Notes under the pieces: model-generated
What the model saw: only the letters and a program-made list of their open reading frames with translations
Databases searched by the model: none
Told to the model about the DNA's origin: nothing
Position numbers and translations under genes: made by a program
In this document: piece by piece, positions 24,135 to 30,116 of the stretch
How the letters are laid out: every line of letters begins with the position of its first letter
Numbering within the stretch: the first letter of the stretch is position 1
Virus record (IMG/VR): IMGVR_UViG_3300025674_000164
Location: 1-35,189 of that record
Direction: 5' to 3' (one strand)
Length of the DNA: 35,189 nucleotides
DNA from: a virus

Positions 24135-24777
24135 AGTGGTTCATGTAATTGGTAATGGTGACTGTGCTGATTTCTACAATCAGGCACCTAGAAAAGGTCT
24201 TAAATTAACCTGTAATTTTTCACCATTTGAAGTACCAGATCAATATGCAACTTGTATTGTTGATTTTAAGATGATGCACGCAATTAATAAGCAAGAGGTA
24301 TCAATGCCTCCTGGCGAATGGATTGTGGGTATGAGACCAAAGTTATATTGTGAAAAACATCCATCGTTTCATATGCGCATTGCTGGACGCATAAAAGAGT
24401 TCTATACGAAGAAGCCAAGTTACTGCCCAAACTACACTGATTTTAATTGTGGTCATATGGCAGTATATTATGCAGCTGCTAAATTAAAAGCAGACGTTGT
24501 TCATATGTGGGGATTTGATTCTATTATGGATTTTAATCTACGATCTTATACTGACCTTGTTATGAATTCAGATCGTGGTAATATGAACAATCACAGACTT
24601 GCCGAAAACTGGAGACCTTTGTGGGCAAACATATTTAATGACTTTAGTGATCAAGGGGAATATTCCAATGGGGAAACTAGGACTAAATTTGTAATTCATC
24701 ATAAACACGATCAAATAAAGTTTCCTGTTACAGATAATGTTTCTATTGAAGTCCACTCAAAAAATGATAAAAAATAA
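24127..24777 (+). CDS. Putative transferase of the glycan cluster, GNG-motif protein
   Basis: 216 residues. Begins VVHVIGNGDCADFY, a Rossmann-like G-N-G opening seen in DUF115/sialyltransferase-like and other glycan-cluster proteins. NCGHMAVYYAAAKLKADVVH at about 109-128 and MWGFDSIMDFN resemble the helix-strand and acidic region after it. The match is by pattern only. It could be a GT-B-half or sialyltransferase-like enzyme. It is the last gene of the unit, and its final Lys-Lys-stop lies in the 39-bp promoter repeat. Confidence 0.65.
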   Translation: MARVVHVIGNGDCADFYNQAPRKGLKLTCNFSPFEVPDQYATCIVDFKMMHAINKQEVSMPPGEWIVGMRPKLYCEKHPSFHMRIAGRIKEFYTKKPSYCPNYTDFNCGHMAVYYAAAKLKADVVHMWGFDSIMDFNLRSYTDLVMNSDRGNMNNHRLAENWRPLWANIFNDFSDQGEYSNGETRTKFVIHHKHDQIKFPVTDNVSIEVHSKNDKK

Positions 24778-24807
24778 AAATAATTTAAAAAAACACTTTA
24801 CATTATC
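24769..24807 (+). repeat. 39-bp direct repeat, copy 2
   Basis: Identical to 16346-16384 over 39 bases. Here it begins inside the last codons of the gene ending at 24777, so it supplies that gene's terminal Lys codons and stop. Its downstream end contains the -35 box of promoter P5. Confidence 0.9.
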
Positions 24808-24825
24808 TTAAAAGTATGATATAAT
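24797..24825 (+). promoter_or_regulatory. Sigma70-type promoter P5, predicted to give a leaderless transcript
   Basis: TTTACA at 24797-24802, 17-bp spacer, TATAAT at 24820-24825. Only six bases (AGTACT) separate the -10 box from the ATG at 24832, so the expected +1 is the A of the start codon. Confidence 0.78.
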
Positions 24826-24831
24826 AGTACT

Positions 24832-25263
24832 ATGATATATTTAGAAATACAAGGTGGAACCAATAAAGAGCAGAGGATGGCATATGATGCTGTCAACTTT
24901 GCAATTAAAAAGTTGATGCCTCGGAAAAGAAATTTGCAAGTAGAAATTTCCATTACCGATATACCTGATGATGCTGATGCTTATCACTGTTGTATTACTA
25001 AAGGTGAACACGAAATTGAAGTGCAAAAAGGGCTCATAGAAGAAGATTTTATGACAGCAATTTTTCACGAAATGGTTCACGTTAGACAACATGAACGTGG
25101 TGACCTAAAAGATCATGGTATTCGTAAGGCCTGGAAAGGCGAAGAGTACTTTGGCATATATGATTCGAAAGAAACATATATGAACCTTCCTTGGGAGGAA
25201 GAGGCTTACCGTTTACAAGAGGAGATATATGAAAAATGGATCAAGACATCGATTTCAAAATAG
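24832..25263 (+). CDS. HExxH zinc peptidase-like protein (SprT-like)
   Basis: 143 residues. FHEMVHVRQHERG carries H79-E80-x2-H83, and NLPWEEEAY at 118-126 supplies a downstream Glu that could be the third zinc ligand, as in SprT-like and other gluzincin-type phage proteins (P-W-E-x-E-A). The domain is complete but small, with no signal peptide. Whether it cleaves protein or only binds zinc is open. No Shine-Dalgarno is possible on the message from P5. Confidence 0.8.
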   Translation: MIYLEIQGGTNKEQRMAYDAVNFAIKKLMPRKRNLQVEISITDIPDDADAYHCCITKGEHEIEVQKGLIEEDFMTAIFHEMVHVRQHERGDLKDHGIRKAWKGEEYFGIYDSKETYMNLPWEEEAYRLQEEIYEKWIKTSISK

Positions 25264-25412
25264 TAGAAAAACAACTCGCAGAAGAAACTGCTGAAAAGTA
25301 TTTTCTACTGACCAGAATCAAAGAATTAAATGAAGAGGTTGAAACCCTGAAACAACGTCTGAGTATTCTGGAAAATCCACCTACACTGAGTGGCGATGAA
25401 AAAACTTGGTAA
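25236..25412 (+). CDS. 58-residue coiled-coil protein
   Basis: ATG inside the end of the zinc peptidase-like gene. The protein MDQDIDFKIVEKQLAEETAE... has a heptad helix at about 14-46 (LLTRIKELNEEVETLKQRLS) and a short tail ending GDEKTW. Likely oligomerises. The overlap of 28 nt and frame integrity up to the next promoter support it. Function unknown. Confidence 0.65.
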   Translation: MDQDIDFKIVEKQLAEETAEKYFLLTRIKELNEEVETLKQRLSILENPPTLSGDEKTW

Positions 25413-25429
25413 AAAGTTTAAAAAAACAC

Positions 25430-25458
25430 TTTACATTATCTGTAGAATGGTTTATAAT
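25430..25458 (+). promoter_or_regulatory. Sigma70-type promoter P6
   Basis: TTTACA at 25430-25435, 17-bp spacer, TATAAT at 25453-25458, preceded by the AAAAAAACAC block. A CATT-(8)-AATG dyad spans the -35 end and spacer. The leader ends with GAGGAGCTAAATT before the ATG at 25488. Confidence 0.8.
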
Positions 25459-25487
25459 ATTAATATAATTATCTGAGGAGCTAAATT

Positions 25488-25805
25488 ATGGAACAACAAC
25501 TTATCGATTTTATTAAGGATCAACGTGCCGAGGCAGAAGCATTTACTGCTGCTGCTCCAGGTAACATTATGGGCAAGTTGCCTTGTCATACCGATATTGA
25601 GTATTGGACAGAACGTGTACCTTCTGGTACATTGGCCGAGTTTGAACGGATTCAGCTTGAGGAATCTGCCTACTATCTGGCTGCAGATGCAATGAGTAAA
25701 TCATATGCTCGTTTCATCAGCCCTAAATTATCGGATATGACCGATGGTGAGTTGCATCACTTTTGTGATCAGATGTCATTGTTAATGAAAGCGGATGCGG
25801 CATAA
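25488..25805 (+). CDS. Hypothetical protein behind a promoter-leader cassette
   Basis: 105 residues, acidic, mostly helical. C-x8 spaced single cysteines and an ending LHHFCDQMSLLMKADAA. A strong GAGGAG Shine-Dalgarno lies at 25475-25480. Its Shine-Dalgarno and following bases (25475-25485) are exactly complementary to a loop of the structured RNA at 26065-26075. It is coupled to the next gene by TAATG. No domain recognised. Confidence 0.7.
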   Translation: MEQQLIDFIKDQRAEAEAFTAAAPGNIMGKLPCHTDIEYWTERVPSGTLAEFERIQLEESAYYLAADAMSKSYARFISPKLSDMTDGELHHFCDQMSLLMKADAA

Positions 25806-26038
25806 TGGTTGCTGAAACATATGATTCAATTGAATATCCAGGTTACAAGATTGACAGAATACCAACCTTGTTAGAAGCCGATATGTTTCAGGCGCTTGGT
25901 CGGTCATTATATGGCAAATATGAAGATAAAGGTTATCAAGTTCTTCATGTCTTATCATATTATAATAATGGTTTGGATTGGTTCACAGGTGAAAGAGTAA
26001 AAGAAGATGAACACGGATTTGAGGTCGTGTATAAGTAA
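25805..26038 (+). CDS. Small hypothetical protein
   Basis: 77 residues. MVAETYDSIEYPGYKIDRIP, then EADMFQALGRSLYGKYEDKG and LSYYNNGLDWFTGERV. Tyrosine-rich, soluble. Its start overlaps the upstream stop. It is followed by the longest intergenic stretch of the window (216 nt). Function unknown. Confidence 0.7.
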   Translation: MVAETYDSIEYPGYKIDRIPTLLEADMFQALGRSLYGKYEDKGYQVLHVLSYYNNGLDWFTGERVKEDEHGFEVVYK

Positions 26039-26044
26039 TTCGAA

Positions 26045-26233
26045 TTCCAGCGAGGTTGAGTTATTTTAGCTCCTCTCTCAAACTCCCTCGTTGGAAACCT
26101 TATAAATAAAGACGTCAAGTTGAAATCCTTGACATAACACAAAGGAGATGCACCAGCCACTTATACGGTTGCTCTGCTAAATTTAAGGTTTGTCTCTTAA
26201 TCGACACGTGAGGGGTCATGGTTAACCCCTCGT
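26045..26233 (+). ncRNA. Structured intergenic RNA candidate
   Basis: The 216-nt gap holds three clear stem-loops. First, 26045-26055 pairs with 26086-26096 (11 bp, one G-U), with an inner TTGAG/CTCAA helix and a 16-nt pyrimidine-rich loop. Second, GTCAAG at 26114-26119 pairs with CTTGAC at 26128-26133. Third, GAGGGGT at 26210-26216 pairs with ACCCCTC at 26225-26231. None is followed by a T tract, so they are not terminators. It may be a 3' UTR-derived sRNA, or the 5' leader of the gene at 26255, or both. Confidence 0.55.
26101..26108 (+). promoter_or_regulatory. T4 late-type promoter box
   Basis: TATAAATA, the T4 late consensus, lies in an intergenic region. With normal T4 late spacing the transcript would start at 26114, the first base of the GTCAAG stem-loop, and would carry the genes from 26255 onward. 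The 8-mer is expected several times by chance in AT-rich DNA, so this rests on position. Confidence 0.45.
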
Positions 26234-26254
26234 CCATTACAGAAGGAAAAGAAA

Positions 26255-26473
26255 ATGGAACTAGGAATTGGATTTTTAGTATTACTCTCACTTATTGGTA
26301 TCAACGAACGTGAATTTTTTGATGAGAAAATTAAATGGGAAAAATTAGGTTATAAGTATTGGAGTCAGATTGAGTGTCGTGAACCTGATCCAAATGCAAA
26401 GTCCATGCCTATTACCACCCCGATTGGAAATGAATACGTATGCTACAAGCAAACCAAGAGACCCCAACAATAA
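26255..26473 (+). CDS. Small membrane-anchored or exported protein
   Basis: 72 residues. Hydrophobic N-terminus at 2-16 (ELGIGFLVLLSLIGI), then a hydrophilic domain with two cysteines (IECREPDPN and NEYVCYKQ) that could be disulfide-bonded outside the membrane. AGAAGGAAAAG precedes the ATG. Its end overlaps the next gene by 34 nt. No family recognised. Confidence 0.68.
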   Translation: MELGIGFLVLLSLIGINEREFFDEKIKWEKLGYKYWSQIECREPDPNAKSMPITTPIGNEYVCYKQTKRPQQ

Positions 26474-26613
26474 AACTTTATGATTTATTAATCATATCTC
26501 CATTTGCCTGGGTAATTAGTCAATCAATGCTTTCTGGTAATTTTCTCTTTTTGGCTATATCGTATTGCGTATTTTTACAGTATGCATATAAAAGGAAAGA
26601 ATATTATGTCTGA
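26440..26613 (+). CDS. 57-residue two-helix membrane protein
   Basis: Starts inside the end of the previous gene and ends inside the next. Sequence MLQANQETPTIKLYDLLIIS..., with hydrophobic segments about 14-28 and 32-49 (NFLFLAISYCVFLQYAY) and a basic tail KRKEYYV. Overlaps on both sides suit a coupled small membrane protein. Without it, 26474-26605 would be an unexplained gap. Confidence 0.6.
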   Translation: MLQANQETPTIKLYDLLIISPFAWVISQSMLSGNFLFLAISYCVFLQYAYKRKEYYV

Positions 26614-26869
26614 TGATTTTTTCGATTTTGGTTTTACTGCTGTTGATGAAACAGAACTAAAAGCAGTTCAACAAACTCAGGCACTTGCCCAAGATGCTGA
26701 ACAGGCAGCATTAGGTAATCAAGAAAAACTTGATAAGTTATATAATGCTATTCAGCCTTTATTATCCAACCTTAAAAAGAATCCAGAAAAAGAATATATT
26801 TTATGGCCTAATCGAATTGAAAAGGTTGATCAGTTTGAAGATTATCTGAGAAAAATATATAATTCATAG
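26606..26869 (+). CDS. Conserved marine T4-like phage protein (MSDDFFDFGFTAVDE family)
   Basis: 87 residues. The start MSDDFFDFGFTAVDE, then a helix, then QEKLDKLYNAIQPLLSNLKK and NPEKEYILWPNRIEKVDQFE, is a pattern I recognise as widely conserved in marine T4-like phages. AAAGGAAAGA lies about 6 nt before this ATG, so I choose it over the in-frame ATG at 26582. Function unknown. The conservation suggests a core role. Confidence 0.82.
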   Translation: MSDDFFDFGFTAVDETELKAVQQTQALAQDAEQAALGNQEKLDKLYNAIQPLLSNLKKNPEKEYILWPNRIEKVDQFEDYLRKIYNS

Positions 26870-26877
26870 GATAAAAA

Positions 26878-27711
26878 ATGTTCGATTATATTTTAGAAAA
26901 AATTAATAATGCAGAATTTGAAACAAATCCATTCAAGTTTTTATACATTGAGGATTTCCTTTCACAGGAACATTTTGATTTAATTACTCAAAATGATCAG
27001 ATTAACTTTCCTGAGTTTGATAAAATCGAAGATATGATTCAACATCTAAATGATAATAGATACGCACCTGTTCCCTTTCCAGGATGTACCACAGATGTGA
27101 ATGAATATGTGAAGTGGTATAAAACAGGTCAAGGGACATCACCAAGTCACGCCAGAGGTTTAATTGAAGGGTTTGGTATTGCATATAGAATCCAAGAATA
27201 TAAAAATGAAACAATTAACCAATTAATGCAGTTCCTTAATTCACCCATATTCCTAGACACATTAAAACAAAAGTTTGATAAAAAAGGCGATATGAGAGTT
27301 GAAACTGCAATACAAAAATACCTGACTGGATATGAGATTAGTCCTCATCCGGATATTCGTAAAAAGTGTCTTACGTATATGCTGAATATTAATCCGGATG
27401 AAAAGGCACATGAATATGGATTATCCACACACTTTATGAAATTTAAGCCAGAATATAAACACGTTCAAGAGTTTTGGAAAACCAACCAAAAGGCAGAACG
27501 TTGTTGGGTTCCATGGGATTGGTGTGAAACCGTATTTGAGCAAAAGGCAAATAACTCTATTACCATATTTGCACCTTATGATGAAAGTATGCACGCGGTT
27601 AAATTGGATTATGATATGCTAAAAACTCAACGGACTCAGGTGTATGGTAATCTTTGGTATCATAAATCCAATACTACTAGTAACCCAACCTGGCCATATT
27701 TTCAAAAATAA
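26878..27711 (+). CDS. 2OG-Fe(II) oxygenase-superfamily-like protein
   Basis: 277 residues. N-terminal FLYIEDFLSQEHFDLI is typical of this superfamily. H157-x-D159 (SPHPDIRKK) gives the first two iron ligands. H239 (ESMHAVK) is a plausible third after the strand NNSITIFAP, and R252 (KTQRTQVYG) could bind 2-oxoglutarate. Such enzymes are frequent in marine T4-like phages and could hydroxylate protein, sugar or base. A partner substrate is not evident. Confidence 0.75.
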   Translation: MFDYILEKINNAEFETNPFKFLYIEDFLSQEHFDLITQNDQINFPEFDKIEDMIQHLNDNRYAPVPFPGCTTDVNEYVKWYKTGQGTSPSHARGLIEGFGIAYRIQEYKNETINQLMQFLNSPIFLDTLKQKFDKKGDMRVETAIQKYLTGYEISPHPDIRKKCLTYMLNINPDEKAHEYGLSTHFMKFKPEYKHVQEFWKTNQKAERCWVPWDWCETVFEQKANNSITIFAPYDESMHAVKLDYDMLKTQRTQVYGNLWYHKSNTTSNPTWPYFQK

Positions 27712-27735
27712 TTTAAAAAAAAATTAAAAAAACAC

Positions 27736-27764
27736 TTTACATTATCCATAGAATGGTATATAAT
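27736..27764 (+). promoter_or_regulatory. Sigma70-type promoter P7
   Basis: TTTACA at 27736-27741, 17-bp spacer, TATAAT at 27759-27764, with the AAAAAAACAC block and a CCAT-AGA-ATGG spacer dyad almost identical to P4. The leader ends GAGGAGTTATATT before the ATG at 27797. Confidence 0.8.
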
Positions 27765-27796
27765 AGTACCAGGTTTGTATTTTGAGGAGTTATATT

Positions 27797-28024
27797 ATGG
27801 CACAAACACAGGCACAACGGATGGCTCTTATCCGTAAAGCATCAAAAAAATTCACTAAAAAGTTGAATCGCAACCAACGTGTTCGTAGGACCGAAACGTC
27901 TTTTATGGACAAGTATGATAATGGTAATAATATTTACGCCTGGACAGATGCTCCAAAATATGTGGATGAATATTATGGCGATCGTGCAAGGTCACAAGAA
28001 TCATATGAGAAGGAGTGGGACTAA
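27797..28024 (+). CDS. Small basic protein behind a promoter-leader cassette
   Basis: 75 residues. MAQTQAQRMALIRKASKKFT, a strongly basic half, then an acidic, Tyr-rich tail (DEYYGDRARSQESYEKEWD). GAGGAG lies 7 nt before this ATG. A TTG codon five codons earlier overlaps the Shine-Dalgarno and is not the start. Possibly a small inhibitor-type early protein; that is inference from size, charge and promoter. TAATG couples it to the next gene. Confidence 0.72.
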   Translation: MAQTQAQRMALIRKASKKFTKKLNRNQRVRRTETSFMDKYDNGNNIYAWTDAPKYVDEYYGDRARSQESYEKEWD

Positions 28025-28116
28025 TGTGGGGATTCTTATTCGGCGTTGTTGTGACTGGACTGATTGTATATTTTCGGCCAGATATCTTTAATAATTTCGT
28101 GAGTTGTGTATTATGA
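28024..28116 (+). CDS. 30-residue membrane micro-protein
   Basis: MWGFLFGVVVTGLIVYFRPD plus ten residues: a single TM helix at 2-17 followed by a short polar tail. The start overlaps the upstream stop (TAATG) and its stop overlaps the next start (ATGATG). Both couplings and the classical TM-then-Arg-Pro layout make it credible despite its length. Function unknown. Confidence 0.58.
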   Translation: MWGFLFGVVVTGLIVYFRPDIFNNFVSCVL

Positions 28117-28307
28117 TGCCAGATATGACAAGTGATCGTATTCTTGCCTATAGAGTATTTCAAGGTGAATTGGAAAAGTTAAGTCTTAAAAAACTTCCTG
28201 TCGATAATACCAAATCAGATCACCTTTCAGGTACTGAAGTTTTTGTTATGGAATACCTGAAAAAAAGAATTATTGATATGGCAAAAAAGGGGCACAATAA
28301 AACATGA
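28113..28307 (+). CDS. Small hypothetical protein
   Basis: 64 residues from the ATG that overlaps the preceding TGA. Helical start MMPDMTSDRILAYRVFQGEL, then KLSLKKLPVDNTKSDHLSGT and a basic C-terminus (YLKKRIIDMAKKGHNKT). Coupled downstream by ATGA. No motif recognised. Confidence 0.7.
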   Translation: MMPDMTSDRILAYRVFQGELEKLSLKKLPVDNTKSDHLSGTEVFVMEYLKKRIIDMAKKGHNKT

Positions 28308-28651
28308 GTGGTATGCATTTGATTCGTGGTATGACAACTACCAATACTCGTAAACGTAAGGCAAGAAAAAAGACTGCTGCCGTTTTAGAAGAGGAACGTA
28401 AATTACAAAAGTTGTTATCACGTGTTGGTTATGAAAAGGGTTCGACATATCGTTCACCAATACCAGACTATAAGGTCAGTCAATCAAATATACCAACATC
28501 TGATATGGTAGGTAATGGTTATCAAAAAGTAGCCAATCGATATACAGGTGATGAACTTGCCGGCATTGGTACACTTCATAAATCAAATATGGTACCGATC
28601 CGTAAGGACAGTAATGCAGCAAAAGAAATTGCTCGGATGAGACGTGGATAA
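28304..28651 (+). CDS. Basic conserved protein, unknown function
   Basis: 115 residues. The N-terminal 35 residues are very basic (TTNTRKRKARKKTAAVLEEE). The C-terminal half SDMVGNGYQKVANRYTGDEL, then GIGTLHKSNMVPI and AAKEIARMRRG, is a pattern I associate with marine T4-like phages. Charge suggests nucleic acid binding. Its last codons run directly into promoter P8. Confidence 0.75.
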   Translation: MSGMHLIRGMTTTNTRKRKARKKTAAVLEEERKLQKLLSRVGYEKGSTYRSPIPDYKVSQSNIPTSDMVGNGYQKVANRYTGDELAGIGTLHKSNMVPIRKDSNAAKEIARMRRG

Positions 28652-28659
28652 AAAAACAC

Positions 28660-28688
28660 TTTACATTTATCCGAAAATGTATTATAAT
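28660..28688 (+). promoter_or_regulatory. Sigma70-type promoter P8
   Basis: TTTACA at 28660-28665, 17-bp spacer, TATAAT at 28683-28688, preceded by the AAAAAAACAC block. A perfect 7-bp dyad TACATTT-(6)-AAATGTA spans -35 and spacer. Confidence 0.8.
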
Positions 28689-28721
28689 ATTATATGATTC
28701 AATTTTGCAGAGGATATAATC

Positions 28722-29855
28722 ATGGTAGCTAAATTACAAAAAAGAAAGAAAAAGGCATTACCTAGAAGAGCCAAAACTGGCCTAGGTGGTGTTCCTTCGG
28801 ATAAAGGTTTTGCACACGTAATGAATTATTTTCATTTTGAAGTTGCAAACAAAGATTTATCTGAATCAATTAAGGGATATGTTCGTAAAACATTTTCCAA
28901 AAAAGATTCACAGGCAATACTTGCAAATCCTGAATTTAAGTTTTATGCATTTACTCACCATTGTGCAACTGCATGGTGGATGATGATGGAAATGACCATG
29001 TGTGAAAAATCGGAGTATTATGCAAATGCTCTGAATAATTATCTACAAGGATTACTTGAATCAGGTAGAATTATACAGGCCGAAAAAAAGGCTCAGGCTA
29101 AAGATGATGATAAGGTTGTATCCTTATCTCCAATGCAAAGATTGCAAAATAAAATTGGTCGTACAATAATGCAAGATTTATTGGACCTAGAAGATTCTTG
29201 GATGGAGGGTGAAAAGACTACCATCGATATATATGCTCTGTTCAAGAAACATGGACTGCCCTCCTCTGCAACCGTGGCAGTCCGTGAGGTGGTTGAGGGA
29301 TGGTTACTTGATTATGAAGATGCTTACCACAAGCGTTGTCCTGATGCCGTGGAAGGTTATTCACATTTGAAAAGACCTGAACTCAACCGCCGACTTAAAT
29401 CATGTCAAGAAATGTTATCGGATATTGACCGTATCAAATCTGCTGGTAAGGCAACACGTGCCACAAGAGTTAAAGGGCCAAAGGCCGCTGATAAACAAGT
29501 CACACGTGTTAATTACAAAAAAGAGGATACGGAATTTAAACTTGTTTCCATACCACCAATACAAATTGTTGGTAAACGCAGGTTGTACATATTCAATACC
29601 AAATATAAATCACTAACAGAATTTGTATCAAACTCAGTTAATGGTTTCCAAATATCAGGATCAACCCTCAAGGACTTTGATCCAGTAAACAGTAGGTCTG
29701 TTAAACTTCGGAAACCAAATGAGTTTTTACCTATCGCTCTTGGTAAAACACCAAAACAAATTGATAAAGAGTGGCAGAAACTCACAACCAAAACAACGGT
29801 ACCAAATGGCCGTATAAACAAAGAAACAATCCTATTAAGGGTAATGGATCAATGA
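28722..29855 (+). CDS. Conserved marine T4-like phage protein, unknown function
   Basis: 377 residues, starting with a very basic tail (MVAKLQKRKKKALPRRAKTG). A long helical middle follows (HHCATAWWMMMEMTMCEKSE, MQRLQNKIGRTIMQDLLDLE). A second basic linker (RATRVKGPKAADKQ) leads to a beta-rich C-terminal part (IVGKRRLYIFNTKYKSLTEF). AGAGGA lies before the ATG. It sits where T4 has gene 59, upstream of gene 33, but I see no similarity to gp59. A DNA-binding replication-time role is possible. Confidence 0.75.
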   Translation: MVAKLQKRKKKALPRRAKTGLGGVPSDKGFAHVMNYFHFEVANKDLSESIKGYVRKTFSKKDSQAILANPEFKFYAFTHHCATAWWMMMEMTMCEKSEYYANALNNYLQGLLESGRIIQAEKKAQAKDDDKVVSLSPMQRLQNKIGRTIMQDLLDLEDSWMEGEKTTIDIYALFKKHGLPSSATVAVREVVEGWLLDYEDAYHKRCPDAVEGYSHLKRPELNRRLKSCQEMLSDIDRIKSAGKATRATRVKGPKAADKQVTRVNYKKEDTEFKLVSIPPIQIVGKRRLYIFNTKYKSLTEFVSNSVNGFQISGSTLKDFDPVNSRSVKLRKPNEFLPIALGKTPKQIDKEWQKLTTKTTVPNGRINKETILLRVMDQ

Positions 29856-30100
29856 GTGAAAAAATAGAAGAAAAGTTTTTATCAAAAAGTAAATTTTCTA
29901 AACTAATTGAAAAGACAGTTACCGATTTGTCAATTGGTTATATGGAGGCCATACTACTGGTTTGTGAACAGAATAATATCGAACCAGAAGATGTAAAGAA
30001 ATTTGTCTCACCTATCATTAAAGATAAACTTGAGGCAGAGGCAATGGGGTTAAACCTATTACCGAAAATAAATTCAATTGATTCAGCTCTTTTTGAATAA
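29852..30100 (+). CDS. 33: Late-transcription co-activator gp33
   Basis: 82 residues from the ATG that overlaps the previous TGA; an earlier in-frame start is not needed. FSKLIEKTVTDLSIGYMEAI, then CEQNNIEPEDVKKFVSPIIK and DKLEAEAMGLNLL, match the core of T4 gp33 (SYLEA, ENSIPE, IIEKIQSEA), which bridges host RNA polymerase and the gp45 sliding clamp at late promoters. The C-terminal DSALFE is a plausible hydrophobic-acidic clamp-binding tail. Location directly before gene 32 agrees with T4 synteny. Confidence 0.85.
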   Translation: MSEKIEEKFLSKSKFSKLIEKTVTDLSIGYMEAILLVCEQNNIEPEDVKKFVSPIIKDKLEAEAMGLNLLPKINSIDSALFE

Positions 30101-30106
30101 ATTGAA

Positions 30107-30114
30107 TATAAATA
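30107..30114 (+). promoter_or_regulatory. T4 late-type promoter box upstream of gp32
   Basis: TATAAATA directly after the gp33 gene. With T4 late spacing the +1 would be 30120, inside the -35 box of promoter P9, so a late message would begin with the P9 dyad folded as a 5' hairpin. Chance occurrence cannot be excluded. Confidence 0.45.
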
Positions 30115-30116
30115 CA

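Noticed and set aside
17707-24777. DNA-base glucosylation (T4 agt/bgt-like) as the role of the glycan genes
   Set aside because: No hydroxymethylase or base-modifying partner is visible, and the enzyme set (GT25, pyruvyltransferase, sugar methyltransferases) is typical of surface glycans.
26038-26140. tRNA-like elements (TTCGAAT near 26040, a TTGAAATC loop in the GTCAAG hairpin)
   Set aside because: No matching acceptor, D and anticodon arms can be drawn. The loop sequence is not the canonical TTCRANY and the 11-bp stem is too long for an acceptor stem.
26147-26179. Ten-codon leader peptide MHQPLIRLLC in the intergenic RNA
   Set aside because: AAGGAG is directly adjacent to the ATG, which is too close for initiation, and there is no attenuator with a T tract behind it.
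28722-29855. Assignment of the 377-residue protein as helicase loader gp59
   Set aside because: The position before gene 33 fits, but the length (377 against 217) and sequence do not resemble gp59.
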